DNA of 64,000 nt from Rikenellaceae bacterium (GTDB lineage: Bacteria; Bacteroidota; Bacteroidia; Bacteroidales; Rikenellaceae), in assembly GCA_015060005.1 (NCBI GenBank), contig SUZI01000001.1, forward strand, positions 124,001 to 188,000, written 5' to 3'. The notes below the pieces were generated by a model, which worked only from the letters and a program-made list of their open reading frames with translations, made no database searches and was not told where the DNA came from. Shown here in pieces: positions 8,986 through 17,227 of the stretch (its first letter is position 1; every line of letters starts with the position of its first letter). A program made the position numbers and the translations under genes.

Positions 8986-10500
8986 TTAGTTGATTTCAAT
9001 AGAGTTCAGCACATCCACCTTTCCGTCATTGATAAGCTTAATGATAAGCTCGCCAAAGAGAGTGTTCTGCCAAGCAAACCAAGGACGGGTGTAATTTGTG
9101 GCATCATCCTTATTAAATGACTCGTGCATAAAGCCTGTGCCTGCATCGGTTGTCATCAACATCTCGATACAACGCTTAATCTCTGCGTCATCGGTAGAGG
9201 TAAATGCCTTCATCATAATACTCATAGGCCAGACCATATCGTAGCCGACGTGTGGACCACCGATACCCTCACCTGCTGCACCCTTGAAGAAGTAAGGGTT
9301 TGACTCGCTCCACACGAAACGACGGGTGTTCTGATAGATAGGGTCGTTAACGTCAACATCACCCAAATAAGGCATTGCCAGGAGGCTTGGTACATTGGCA
9401 TCGTCCATCATAAAGCAGTTGCCAAAGCCATCAACCTCGAAGGCGTAAATCTTACCATAGAGAGGGTGGTTTACGACTGCATACTTCTTGAGTGCTGCCT
9501 CTACCTCGTCGGCAAGGACGGTACAACGCTTTGCAAGCTCGGCATTGTCGTTCACCTCTGTCAAAATCTCTGCAGCCTTACGCAAAGAGCTAACAGCGAA
9601 GAAGTTAGATGGAACAAGGAAGAGGAAGGTAGTAGCATCATCCGATGGGCGGAATACCGAAGCAATCAAGCCCACAGGGTTCACAGGATTACCCTTACCG
9701 CCATTACATACGGTATCGAGCTGACGCTCCGTACGACGCTGGAAGAGATAAGAGCCGACACCCTCCTTACGCTGCTGCTCAACAAATGTTGTCAAAATAT
9801 TCTCGATAGCTGCCAACCAATGCTCGTCGAAGACTGAGCTATCGCCCGTAGTCTTCCAATAGTTGTATGCCAGGCGGATAGGATAGCAGTGCGAGTCAAT
9901 CTCCCACTTACGCTCGTGAAGCTCGGGCTTCATATCGGTCATATCTGACATCCAATCGTGTGCAGGATCGGGGTCCTGAGGGTCGAGATAAGCATTCGCA
10001 TAGCGGTCGATATTGATACACTTGAACTGACGACGGATAACACCCGCAATCATCTTACGCAAGTGCTCATCGCTATTAGCCAACTGAACATAGGGCCACA
10101 CCTGTGCACCCGAGTCACGCAGCCACATAGCAGGTATGTCGCCCGTATAGACGAAAGTATCCTCCTCGCCATCAACATCGCTACGATAGTAGACCGTAGT
10201 GTCCAACGTATTAGGGAAGCAGTTGATGAACATCCAACGCAACTTCTCGTTGGTGAGCAATGCCGTTACCTCCTCAATCTTCTTCTCGACAGCCTCCGAA
10301 GTGAAGTTACGCACCTCCTCGGCAGGACGACGGTCAGTCGAATAGTCCGACCAAGGTTTGCCCATAGCCTCAGTATCAACCTTTGTCATCTGGATTGTCT
10401 GCTCCGCAGTCTTATCACCCTGTGCCGACTGCTGACCACAAGCGACAGCCACAAGCGAAACAGCAGCTACCGCAAACATTCTAAAAAACATCTTTCTCAT
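8986..10500 (-). CDS. Glycoside hydrolase family 125 exo-alpha-mannosidase (lipoprotein)
   Basis: Metal-independent GH125 enzyme (former DUF1237); known members are exo-alpha-1,6-mannosidases acting on N-glycan or mannan fragments. The 504-aa product starts MRKMFFRMFAVAAVSL with lipobox VACGQQ, so it is membrane-anchored. Family signatures include IPAMWLRDSGAQVWPY, WEIDSHCYPIRLAYNYW, GLIASVFRPSDDATTFLFLVPSN and GGPHVGYDMVWPMSIMMKAF. Length is normal. A minus-strand -7 box TACCTTTG at 10549-10542 provides its promoter, with about 35 nt of leader. It is divergent from the hybrid sensor gene and is the best clue that the locus targets alpha-mannosides. Confidence 0.92.
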   Translation of the reverse strand: MRKMFFRMFAVAAVSLVAVACGQQSAQGDKTAEQTIQMTKVDTEAMGKPWSDYSTDRRPAEEVRNFTSEAVEKKIEEVTALLTNEKLRWMFINCFPNTLDTTVYYRSDVDGEEDTFVYTGDIPAMWLRDSGAQVWPYVQLANSDEHLRKMIAGVIRRQFKCINIDRYANAYLDPQDPDPAHDWMSDMTDMKPELHERKWEIDSHCYPIRLAYNYWKTTGDSSVFDEHWLAAIENILTTFVEQQRKEGVGSYLFQRRTERQLDTVCNGGKGNPVNPVGLIASVFRPSDDATTFLFLVPSNFFAVSSLRKAAEILTEVNDNAELAKRCTVLADEVEAALKKYAVVNHPLYGKIYAFEVDGFGNCFMMDDANVPSLLAMPYLGDVDVNDPIYQNTRRFVWSESNPYFFKGAAGEGIGGPHVGYDMVWPMSIMMKAFTSTDDAEIKRCIEMLMTTDAGTGFMHESFNKDDATNYTRPWFAWQNTLFGELIIKLINDGKVDVLNSIEIN

Positions 10501-10541
10501 CTTATCGTAATAATTTTAGTGTGAATTCATATTAAGTCAAA

Positions 10542-10549
10542 CAAAGGTA
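10542..10549 (-). promoter_or_regulatory. -7 box of the GH125 gene
   Basis: TACCTTTG on the minus strand matches the Bacteroidetes TAnnTTTG -7 element, about 42 nt before the GH125 start. No TTTG is seen at the expected -33 position. The rest of the 244-nt divergent gap to 10745 shows no gene; no clear -7 box was recognised for the plus-strand regulator. Confidence 0.5.
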
Positions 10550-10744
10550 GTAATAATAATACTCTGATTTGTCCGCATATATGAAGAAAAAGTACGTTTT
10601 TACGCCTAAATCGGCACAATCAGCCACATCGTAAGACAACAGCATAGACACACATTTATACTAATCGGAAGAAAATAGGGCGTTAAAAAGTATGAAAATA
10701 GAATATTTTGTTGTATAATTGTAGTAAGAAACCTACTAACCAAA

Positions 10745-13700
10745 ATGAGACTACACAAAATTATACTTGCGGTCGTGTCTGTTTTTGCATACACCGCAAC
10801 AACATTCAACCTCTATGCCGACAATCTTCGCCAGATATCCAATCACGAAGGGATATCGAACAATGCCGTCCTCGCGATATGTCAGGACCAGAACGGATAT
10901 ATATGGGTGGGCACGTGCGACGGATTGAATATGTGGAACGGTGAGCGGATGAAGCTATTCCCAACAGACTGGGGTACTTCGGCAGAGCTCTCGGGAAACC
11001 TCATCGAGCAGATAACGCCGACAGCAGATGGATATTTCTGGATATGTACCAACTACGGCCTCGACCTGTTCAACCCGATGCTCTACACGGTAGAAAACCA
11101 CACAGAGTTAGAGGGAATGATGCGTTTTGCGGCTGCCTCACGCACAAAAGCAATAGCGTTAACATCGGACAACAAATGGCACTACTATGATGCTCAAGAG
11201 CGTATATTCAAGCCTACAGAACACTTTATCGACCTGCCTTACGACGTATGCTACAGCCTCACGTGGGATGAGAACGATGTGCTGACAATATTCTCGACAC
11301 GAGGCGTCTACCGCTACAAGATAACATACGATGACACAACTCACCAGCCACACTTCACACAGGAGTCGCATACCCCACAGATTGGAAGGCTGACACACTC
11401 GGCGATGGATGGCGAGGTGGCATATTTGATTGATGCGGACCGCACCCTGTTTGTATACAACATACTCAACGGCACCCTCACCAAGATTATGAACCTCGAG
11501 AGCGAGATTAGCCGCCGAGGCAACGTGTCGCACATCATTCGCGATGGACAGGACTTCCTCATCTCGTTCTATACCAACGGTATAATGCGTCTGCGTTCGC
11601 AGCCCGCAAACATTGATGAGCGATACACCGTAGAGAGTACCGAGATAGATTGCGGAGTGTTCCGTATGTTAAAAGACAGCAATCAGGATATAATATGGAT
11701 TGCGACCGACGGACACGGACTATTTGCCTACACCAAAGGCTCGACAGACTTCCAATCTGTAACGCATCAGGACCTCCCATATCAGCTCTCGAAGCCTATA
11801 CGCGACCTATACATTGACAAGAATGACAATCTGTGGATAGCAACAAAGGGAGAGGGCGTGCTACGCATACGCGACTTCTACGCACAACACAGCTATACAC
11901 CCGAGAATACCGTACACTACACGACAGATAACTCCGAGCTTATGCACAACTCGGTATATGCCTTTGCCGAGAGTGCTCGCAACATAATATGGATAGGACA
12001 CGAAAGAGATGGTCTGAACTACTACTCCTACACCGATGGCAAGATACACGCCATAGCAACCCACCCCGACATAAAGAACGTACACGACATATACGAGAGC
12101 TCGCCCAACACACTATGGATTACCACAGGTAATGGAGCATACCGACTATCGGTAGAGGGCACAGCAGATGCACCACAAATCAAATCGACAGAGCGAATGG
12201 ACTTTGGCGAGACGATGCAAGACCGCGACCTGTTCTTCTCGCTCTACCCCGATGGCGACAACACACTGTGGTTTGCCAACCGAGGTGGCGGTGCCATAGA
12301 GTACAACATCGAGAGCGGAGAGTATCAGCTACACACATTCTCGAGCAAAGCTGTACACAACGACATCTTCTCGCTATATCGCAGCACAAATGGTATAATG
12401 TGGTTGGCAAGTGGCGGAGGTGTACTCCGACTCGACACCAAGACTCCTCTCAGTGGCATACACGGAGCAACACACGGAGTATTGGAGGATAACAACGGCA
12501 ACCTATGGATAAGCACCAATCGCGGATTGTCGAAGTATGACCAGCAGAGCCAGAGCGTGGTGAACTATGGCTACTCATACGGTCTGCACGTGATAGAGTA
12601 CAGCGATGGAGCATACTTCTCGGACACGAAACACAACTCGCTACTATTTGGAGGTATCAATGGCTTTGTGGTGGTGAACGACTCAGGCTACACTGAGCAC
12701 ACCTACCTGCCCGAGATACTCTTCGACAATATTACCATAAATAAGATGGTGTACGCCTTGCAGGATATGTCATCCGAGGATGGCACGCTGATGATACCCC
12801 CTGCCAAGAATAACTTTTCGCTTAACATAGCGGCGTTAGACTACATCAACGGCAGCAACTACTCATACGTCTTCCGTATGGCGGGCTATGCCGACAGCTG
12901 GCAGACGACAACAAGCACCCTATCGTTCAAGGACGTACCCCAGGGACTCTACACGCTACAGGTGCGTTATACGAACAATATGACAGGCGAGCAGAGTGCA
13001 ATATACAGCCTCAACATAAGAATTCAGGCATATTGGTGGGCTTCGACCACAGCCAAGGTTATATATGTGGTGCTGGCAATGGTGGTCATCTACCTGATTG
13101 CATATCTTATCATCAGCCGCTACCGCCGACGTCGTGCCGAGCAACTCAAACGTCTGGAGACTCAGCGACGCGAGCAGCAATATGAGTCGAAGCTCAATCT
13201 CTTCTCCAACCTCACACACGAGCTATCGATACCTCTGACGATGATATCGGCTCCCTGCCAGCGTATAATAGCCGAGAACGAGAATAGCTCGTCGCCACAT
13301 CAGCACGCACTGACAATACAGCAGAATGTAGCCAAGATGCAGAACCTCATATATATGCTTCACCAATTCCGTGGCGAGACCGTAAGCGAGAAGGAGCGTA
13401 CCATAGAGTTGGTGAGCATATCGGAGCTGACGCAGCACATAATGGATATGTTCACTGCCTTTGCCGAGCAAAACAACATCAGCTGCCATATCGACGTACC
13501 ACAAAACTTGATATGGCCTACCGACCGCGATGGAATGTCGACAATACTCAACAACCTGCTCAGCAACGCATTTAAGCACACGCCTTACAGCGGCGAGGTG
13601 AAACTGAGCATAGAACACTCCAGCGAGCGACTCACGATATCGGTTGCAAACGATAGTAAGGGTGTTGATATTGAGGATATTGACGCAATATTTGACCGCT

Positions 13701-14758
13701 ATCGCGTATTGGACTACTTCGAGAAGAAGAGCCGTAAGGGTCTATCCATAACGGGCGACTTAGCTCTCGCTATATGCCACAGCATCACAGAGCGTTTAGG
13801 TGGAGAGATATCGGTGGAGAGTATACCTAACTCGACCACGACCTTCACCATAAGTCTGCCATACATCAACCCGAGTGAGCAGACACAAGCCGAGCAGACC
13901 ATCGTGAGCGATATGCCGAACTACGGCTTGCCTACACGTGCCGAACTCAAGCAATATCCATTCGATGCCAAGCGACAGACGATGGTCATCATAAACGACA
14001 ACGCCGACATTATGTCGCTCGTAGCAGACCTCTTTGCCGATGAGTTCAACATCAAGATTTACAACTCGGTGGAGGGTGTGATGGAGCTGATGAAGCAGAT
14101 GCATCCCGACATCGTCATCAGCGACTTAGTCGTGAAAGATAGCGACAACCTCAATTTCATACAGCAGCTCAAGCAGAGTAAGCTCACACAGCACATACCT
14201 GTGGTGTTGCTCTCCACGCCACCACAGATTGAGCACCGCATAGAGGCTATCGAATCGGGTGCCGACCTGTGTCTGACACTGCCTTTCAACACCGACTACC
14301 TCCGAGCTTCGGTAAAGCAGCTGCTGCGTCGCAACAGCCAGCTGAAGGATTACTACAAGTCGTCGGCGAGTGCTTTTGAGTTTACCAAAGGTAAGATGCT
14401 ACACAAGGAGGATATTGAGTTTATCGATAAGATGGTGAGCATAATATCGGAAAACATCTCCAACAACGACATATCTACCGCCTTCATAGCTCGCGAGATG
14501 GGTGTCAGCGTGCGTAACCTCTATCGTCGCATAGAGAACTCACTCCAGCAGACACCAAGTAACATCATCAAGGAGTATCGTCTCACCACAGCCGAGCAGC
14601 TGCTCACGACGACAAAGCTCTCGATAGATGAGATTATCTACAAGGCGGGCTTTGCCAACCGAGGCACATTCTTCCGCTGCTTCTCGGCGAAGTATGGCGT
14701 AACACCTAAAGTATACCGTACACAGAAGCTCTCGGGCATCGAAAACATCAAAGAGTAG
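10745..14758 (+). CDS. Hybrid two-component system sensor/regulator (HTCS), catalytically degenerate
   Basis: Inner-membrane hybrid regulator that normally senses glycan fragments in the periplasm and activates a PUL. Of 1337 aa: signal peptide; two-component regulator propeller repeats (GYIWVGTCDGLNMW, NLWIATKGEGVLRI, IMWLASGGGVLRL); a Y_Y_Y domain (about 680-760); a transmembrane helix (about 764-788); HisKA with His825 in LTHELSIPLTM; a HATPase region with N box NNLLSNAFKHTP; a receiver with Asp1127; and a C-terminal AraC-type HTH. The ATPase G boxes are weak (DSKGVD; SRKGLSITGDLALAI) and the receiver lysine of the usual TKPF is Leu1179 (LTLPF), with IINDN in place of an acidic pair. Signalling may therefore not follow the usual phosphorelay (inference). 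No frameshift is seen. Confidence 0.9.
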   Translation: MRLHKIILAVVSVFAYTATTFNLYADNLRQISNHEGISNNAVLAICQDQNGYIWVGTCDGLNMWNGERMKLFPTDWGTSAELSGNLIEQITPTADGYFWICTNYGLDLFNPMLYTVENHTELEGMMRFAAASRTKAIALTSDNKWHYYDAQERIFKPTEHFIDLPYDVCYSLTWDENDVLTIFSTRGVYRYKITYDDTTHQPHFTQESHTPQIGRLTHSAMDGEVAYLIDADRTLFVYNILNGTLTKIMNLESEISRRGNVSHIIRDGQDFLISFYTNGIMRLRSQPANIDERYTVESTEIDCGVFRMLKDSNQDIIWIATDGHGLFAYTKGSTDFQSVTHQDLPYQLSKPIRDLYIDKNDNLWIATKGEGVLRIRDFYAQHSYTPENTVHYTTDNSELMHNSVYAFAESARNIIWIGHERDGLNYYSYTDGKIHAIATHPDIKNVHDIYESSPNTLWITTGNGAYRLSVEGTADAPQIKSTERMDFGETMQDRDLFFSLYPDGDNTLWFANRGGGAIEYNIESGEYQLHTFSSKAVHNDIFSLYRSTNGIMWLASGGGVLRLDTKTPLSGIHGATHGVLEDNNGNLWISTNRGLSKYDQQSQSVVNYGYSYGLHVIEYSDGAYFSDTKHNSLLFGGINGFVVVNDSGYTEHTYLPEILFDNITINKMVYALQDMSSEDGTLMIPPAKNNFSLNIAALDYINGSNYSYVFRMAGYADSWQTTTSTLSFKDVPQGLYTLQVRYTNNMTGEQSAIYSLNIRIQAYWWASTTAKVIYVVLAMVVIYLIAYLIISRYRRRRAEQLKRLETQRREQQYESKLNLFSNLTHELSIPLTMISAPCQRIIAENENSSSPHQHALTIQQNVAKMQNLIYMLHQFRGETVSEKERTIELVSISELTQHIMDMFTAFAEQNNISCHIDVPQNLIWPTDRDGMSTILNNLLSNAFKHTPYSGEVKLSIEHSSERLTISVANDSKGVDIEDIDAIFDRYRVLDYFEKKSRKGLSITGDLALAICHSITERLGGEISVESIPNSTTTFTISLPYINPSEQTQAEQTIVSDMPNYGLPTRAELKQYPFDAKRQTMVIINDNADIMSLVADLFADEFNIKIYNSVEGVMELMKQMHPDIVISDLVVKDSDNLNFIQQLKQSKLTQHIPVVLLSTPPQIEHRIEAIESGADLCLTLPFNTDYLRASVKQLLRRNSQLKDYYKSSASAFEFTKGKMLHKEDIEFIDKMVSIISENISNNDISTAFIAREMGVSVRNLYRRIENSLQQTPSNIIKEYRLTTAEQLLTTTKLSIDEIIYKAGFANRGTFFRCFSAKYGVTPKVYRTQKLSGIENIKE

Positions 14759-14780
14759 AGCGTTTTTGGGAATAAATGAG

Positions 14781-14806
14781 TAACTTTGTCGCCACAAACA
14801 AAGTTA
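14781..14806. promoter_or_regulatory. Dyad containing two facing -7-like boxes upstream of nhaC
   Basis: TAACTTTG (14781-14788) and its exact complement CAAAGTTA (14799-14806) are separated by 10 nt. The left half matches TAnnTTTG and could drive the NhaC-like gene at 14818. The dyad could also be an operator. No -33 TTTG at the canonical distance. Confidence 0.4.
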
Positions 14807-14817
14807 GTGGTTAGTTT

Positions 14818-16128
14818 ATGGGAAATAATAAGGGAAGCATCGTAGCCCTGCTACCGCTGGTCGTATTCTTAGGCATATACATCCTCGGCTCGGTATTGGC
14901 AGGCGATTTCTACAAGATGCCTATCGTCGTGGCGGGTATGGCAGCAGCTATCGTCGCGGTAGCTATGACACGCCGCATCACTATGTCGGAGCGTATCGGT
15001 ATATTCTCGAAGGGAGCGACCGATGTGAATATTATGTGGATGATATGGATATTCATCCTCGCAGGTGCCTTCTCGGGTTCAACGAAGGCTATGGGAGCAG
15101 TAGACGCAACGGTGGCACTCGTGCTCAATGCTGTACCGTCGGACTTCCTGCCCGCAGGATTGTTCATAGCAGCCTGCTTCACAGCCCTCTCGATAGGCAC
15201 ATCGGTCGGCACAATAGTGGCTCTGACACCTATCGCCGCCTCGATAGCCGAGCAGACAGCAGGCTGCAATATGGGATGGATGGTGGCTATAATAGTGGGT
15301 GGAGCTCTCTTCGGCGACAACCTGTCGTTCATATCCGACACCACAATCGCCGCAACACGCACACAGGGATGTAATATGAGGGATAAGTTCCGCACCAACC
15401 TGCTCATTGTAGCTCCTGCCGCACTTGCGTGCCTTTTCATATATATCTTCGCCAGCACGTCGGATTTCTCGACAGCAGAGGCAGCCTCGTCGGCTCCGTG
15501 GTATATCGTACTACCCTACCTGCTTGTATTAGTATCGGCATTTATGGGTATGAACGTGCTCTCGGTATTGGTGCTGGGCATACTGTCATCGGGCGTTATA
15601 GGTATAGCGTGCGGACAGATTACACTTCTCGACTGGTTTATGTCGATGGGCGACGGTATAGGCTCTATGGGTGAGCTGATAATCATAACAATGATAGCGG
15701 GAGGTATGTTGGAGATGATACGCCACAACGGAGGTATAGACTTCATCATACGTGCCATAACATCACGCACAAAGTCGCGTCGCGGAGCAGAGTTCTCAAT
15801 AGCTGCCCTGGTGTCGTTTGCCGACATCTGCACCGCCAACAACACCGTAGCCATAATCTCGGTGGGCTCTATCGTGAGGGATATAGCCACACGTTTTGGT
15901 ATCTCGGCACGTCGTGCAGCGAGTATTATGGATACCTCTTCGTGCTTCGTGCAGGGTCTGCTCCCCTATGGAGCACAGTTGCTGATGGCTGCTGGCATAG
16001 CGACAAGTGCCTCATCCATCACACTATCGCCACTGGAGATTATACCCCACCTGTTCTACCCTATGATTATGGGTGGATGTGCTCTTATGGCTATCATCAT
16101 TCAGTGGCCACGTTACAACAAAGAGTAG
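14818..16128 (+). CDS. NhaC-family Na+/H+ antiporter
   Basis: Multi-pass inner-membrane protein of 436 aa, predicted to exchange sodium for protons. It is hydrophobic almost throughout with about ten or more membrane segments. It carries the family segment GDNLSFISDTTIAATRTQGCNMRDKF, in which conserved Asp and Ser/Thr residues lie near the ion path, and a second internal-repeat-like block SFADICTANNTVAIISVGSI. The NhaC family is slightly longer on average (about 450-490 aa) but no region seems missing. It starts 59 nt after the HTCS stop. It has no evident role in glycan use and probably marks the end of the PUL. Transport of an organic substrate, as in some related carriers, cannot be excluded. 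Confidence 0.85.
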   Translation: MGNNKGSIVALLPLVVFLGIYILGSVLAGDFYKMPIVVAGMAAAIVAVAMTRRITMSERIGIFSKGATDVNIMWMIWIFILAGAFSGSTKAMGAVDATVALVLNAVPSDFLPAGLFIAACFTALSIGTSVGTIVALTPIAASIAEQTAGCNMGWMVAIIVGGALFGDNLSFISDTTIAATRTQGCNMRDKFRTNLLIVAPAALACLFIYIFASTSDFSTAEAASSAPWYIVLPYLLVLVSAFMGMNVLSVLVLGILSSGVIGIACGQITLLDWFMSMGDGIGSMGELIIITMIAGGMLEMIRHNGGIDFIIRAITSRTKSRRGAEFSIAALVSFADICTANNTVAIISVGSIVRDIATRFGISARRAASIMDTSSCFVQGLLPYGAQLLMAAGIATSASSITLSPLEIIPHLFYPMIMGGCALMAIIIQWPRYNKE

Positions 16129-16157
16129 CGGCGAGTTGTTTTTTCGCTAAATAGTAG

Positions 16158-16165
16158 TACATTTG
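16158..16165 (+). promoter_or_regulatory. -7 box of the sugar isomerase-like gene
   Basis: TACATTTG matches TAnnTTTG; GTTG at 16135-16138 is 3 of 4 to the -33 TTTG at a 19-nt spacing. The leader would be about 33 nt. Confidence 0.55.
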
Positions 16166-16204
16166 TATAGGCAAAAACTATTAACAACTAAAATATCATC
16201 GATT

Positions 16205-17167
16205 ATGAAGAGAATTTTTACACTTTTGGCAGTCGTTGTGTGTGCTACCACACTCTTCTCTTGCTCGGAGGAGAAGCCTGTCATCAAGGAGATTCCTGTC
16301 GCAGTACAGCTCTATAGCGTGCGTGGCGAGATGGAGAGCGATTTCTATGGCACACTGAAGGCTGTAAAGCAGATGGGTTACGATGGCGTAGAGTTCGCCG
16401 GTCTGTATGGTAACACACCCGAGCAGGTGAAGGCTTGGTGCGACGAGTTGGGCCTTACACCAATCTCGGCTCACGTGCCTCTTGGCGATATGCTTGCCGA
16501 TATGGATAAGGTCATTGCTGACTATAAGACAATAGGTTGCGAATACATCGCTATCCCCTGGGTAGATGCTTCACGCCACCCAGATGGCCCCGACTTCTGG
16601 ACTACACTCCAGGATATAAAGGATATAGCCAAGAAGGCTAACGAGGCGGGCATCGTACTGCTCTACCACAACCACGACTTCGAGTTCAAGCTCTTCCACA
16701 ACAATGGCAGAAAGCACCCAGAGCCAGGTTTGGACTTTATGTACAGCTTCCTCACACCAGAGGAGTTGCAGGCAGAGCTGGATTTGTGCTGGGTTAAGTA
16801 TGCCGGCAACGACCCTGTGAGCTACATCGAAAAGTATGCAGGTCGCGTGCCTGTGCTCCACTTCAAGGATTACTATGTGGAGGGTGAGCAAGCAGAGAAG
16901 CCTTATGAGCTTATAGGCGACGAGGCAGCAGAGGCTGAGGCTACAACAGAGGTAGCAGAGGAGACCACCGAGGTGGCAGCACCTGTATTCGAGTTCCGCC
17001 CACTGGGTAGCGGCGTGCAGGATGTAGCAGCACTGTTGGCAGCAGCCGAGAAGGCAGAGTGCCAGTGGATTGTCATCGAGCAGGACCAGCCAAGTATGGG
17101 TCTTACTCCTATGGAGTCTATCAAGCAGAGCGTGGAGTATCTTAAGAAGATTCAGAAGGAGAACTAA
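16205..17167 (+). CDS. Sugar phosphate isomerase/epimerase-like lipoprotein
   Basis: Exported TIM-barrel protein of the xylose isomerase-like (AP endonuclease 2) superfamily, 320 aa. The start is the MKRIFTLLAVVV Met because it yields a lipoprotein signal ending LFSCSEEK; the frame opens 14 codons earlier. Barrel landmarks include VAVQLYSVRGEM, GYDGVEFAGLYG, LLYHNHDFEF, AELDLCWVKYAG and VLHFKDYY, which supply the His/Glu/Asp metal-site residues of the fold. An unusual acidic low-complexity insertion rich in Glu, Ala and Thr (about residues 239-262) interrupts the barrel between LIGDEAAEAEA and FEFRPLGSG. The true substrate is unknown. It is transcribed alone, with its own promoter and a strong terminator. 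Confidence 0.8.
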   Translation: MKRIFTLLAVVVCATTLFSCSEEKPVIKEIPVAVQLYSVRGEMESDFYGTLKAVKQMGYDGVEFAGLYGNTPEQVKAWCDELGLTPISAHVPLGDMLADMDKVIADYKTIGCEYIAIPWVDASRHPDGPDFWTTLQDIKDIAKKANEAGIVLLYHNHDFEFKLFHNNGRKHPEPGLDFMYSFLTPEELQAELDLCWVKYAGNDPVSYIEKYAGRVPVLHFKDYYVEGEQAEKPYELIGDEAAEAEATTEVAEETTEVAAPVFEFRPLGSGVQDVAALLAAAEKAECQWIVIEQDQPSMGLTPMESIKQSVEYLKKIQKEN

Positions 17168-17188
17168 TATACAGCTTGATATAAAAAT

Positions 17189-17223
17189 AAAAACCGCATC
17201 TTAGTTATGAGATGCGGTTTTTT
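17189..17223. terminator. Bidirectional intrinsic terminator
   Basis: AAAAACCGCATCT and its complement AGATGCGGTTTTT around an 8-nt loop, with T/A tracts on both sides. It serves the convergent isomerase-like and GH78 genes. Confidence 0.9.
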
Positions 17224-17227
17224 ATTT

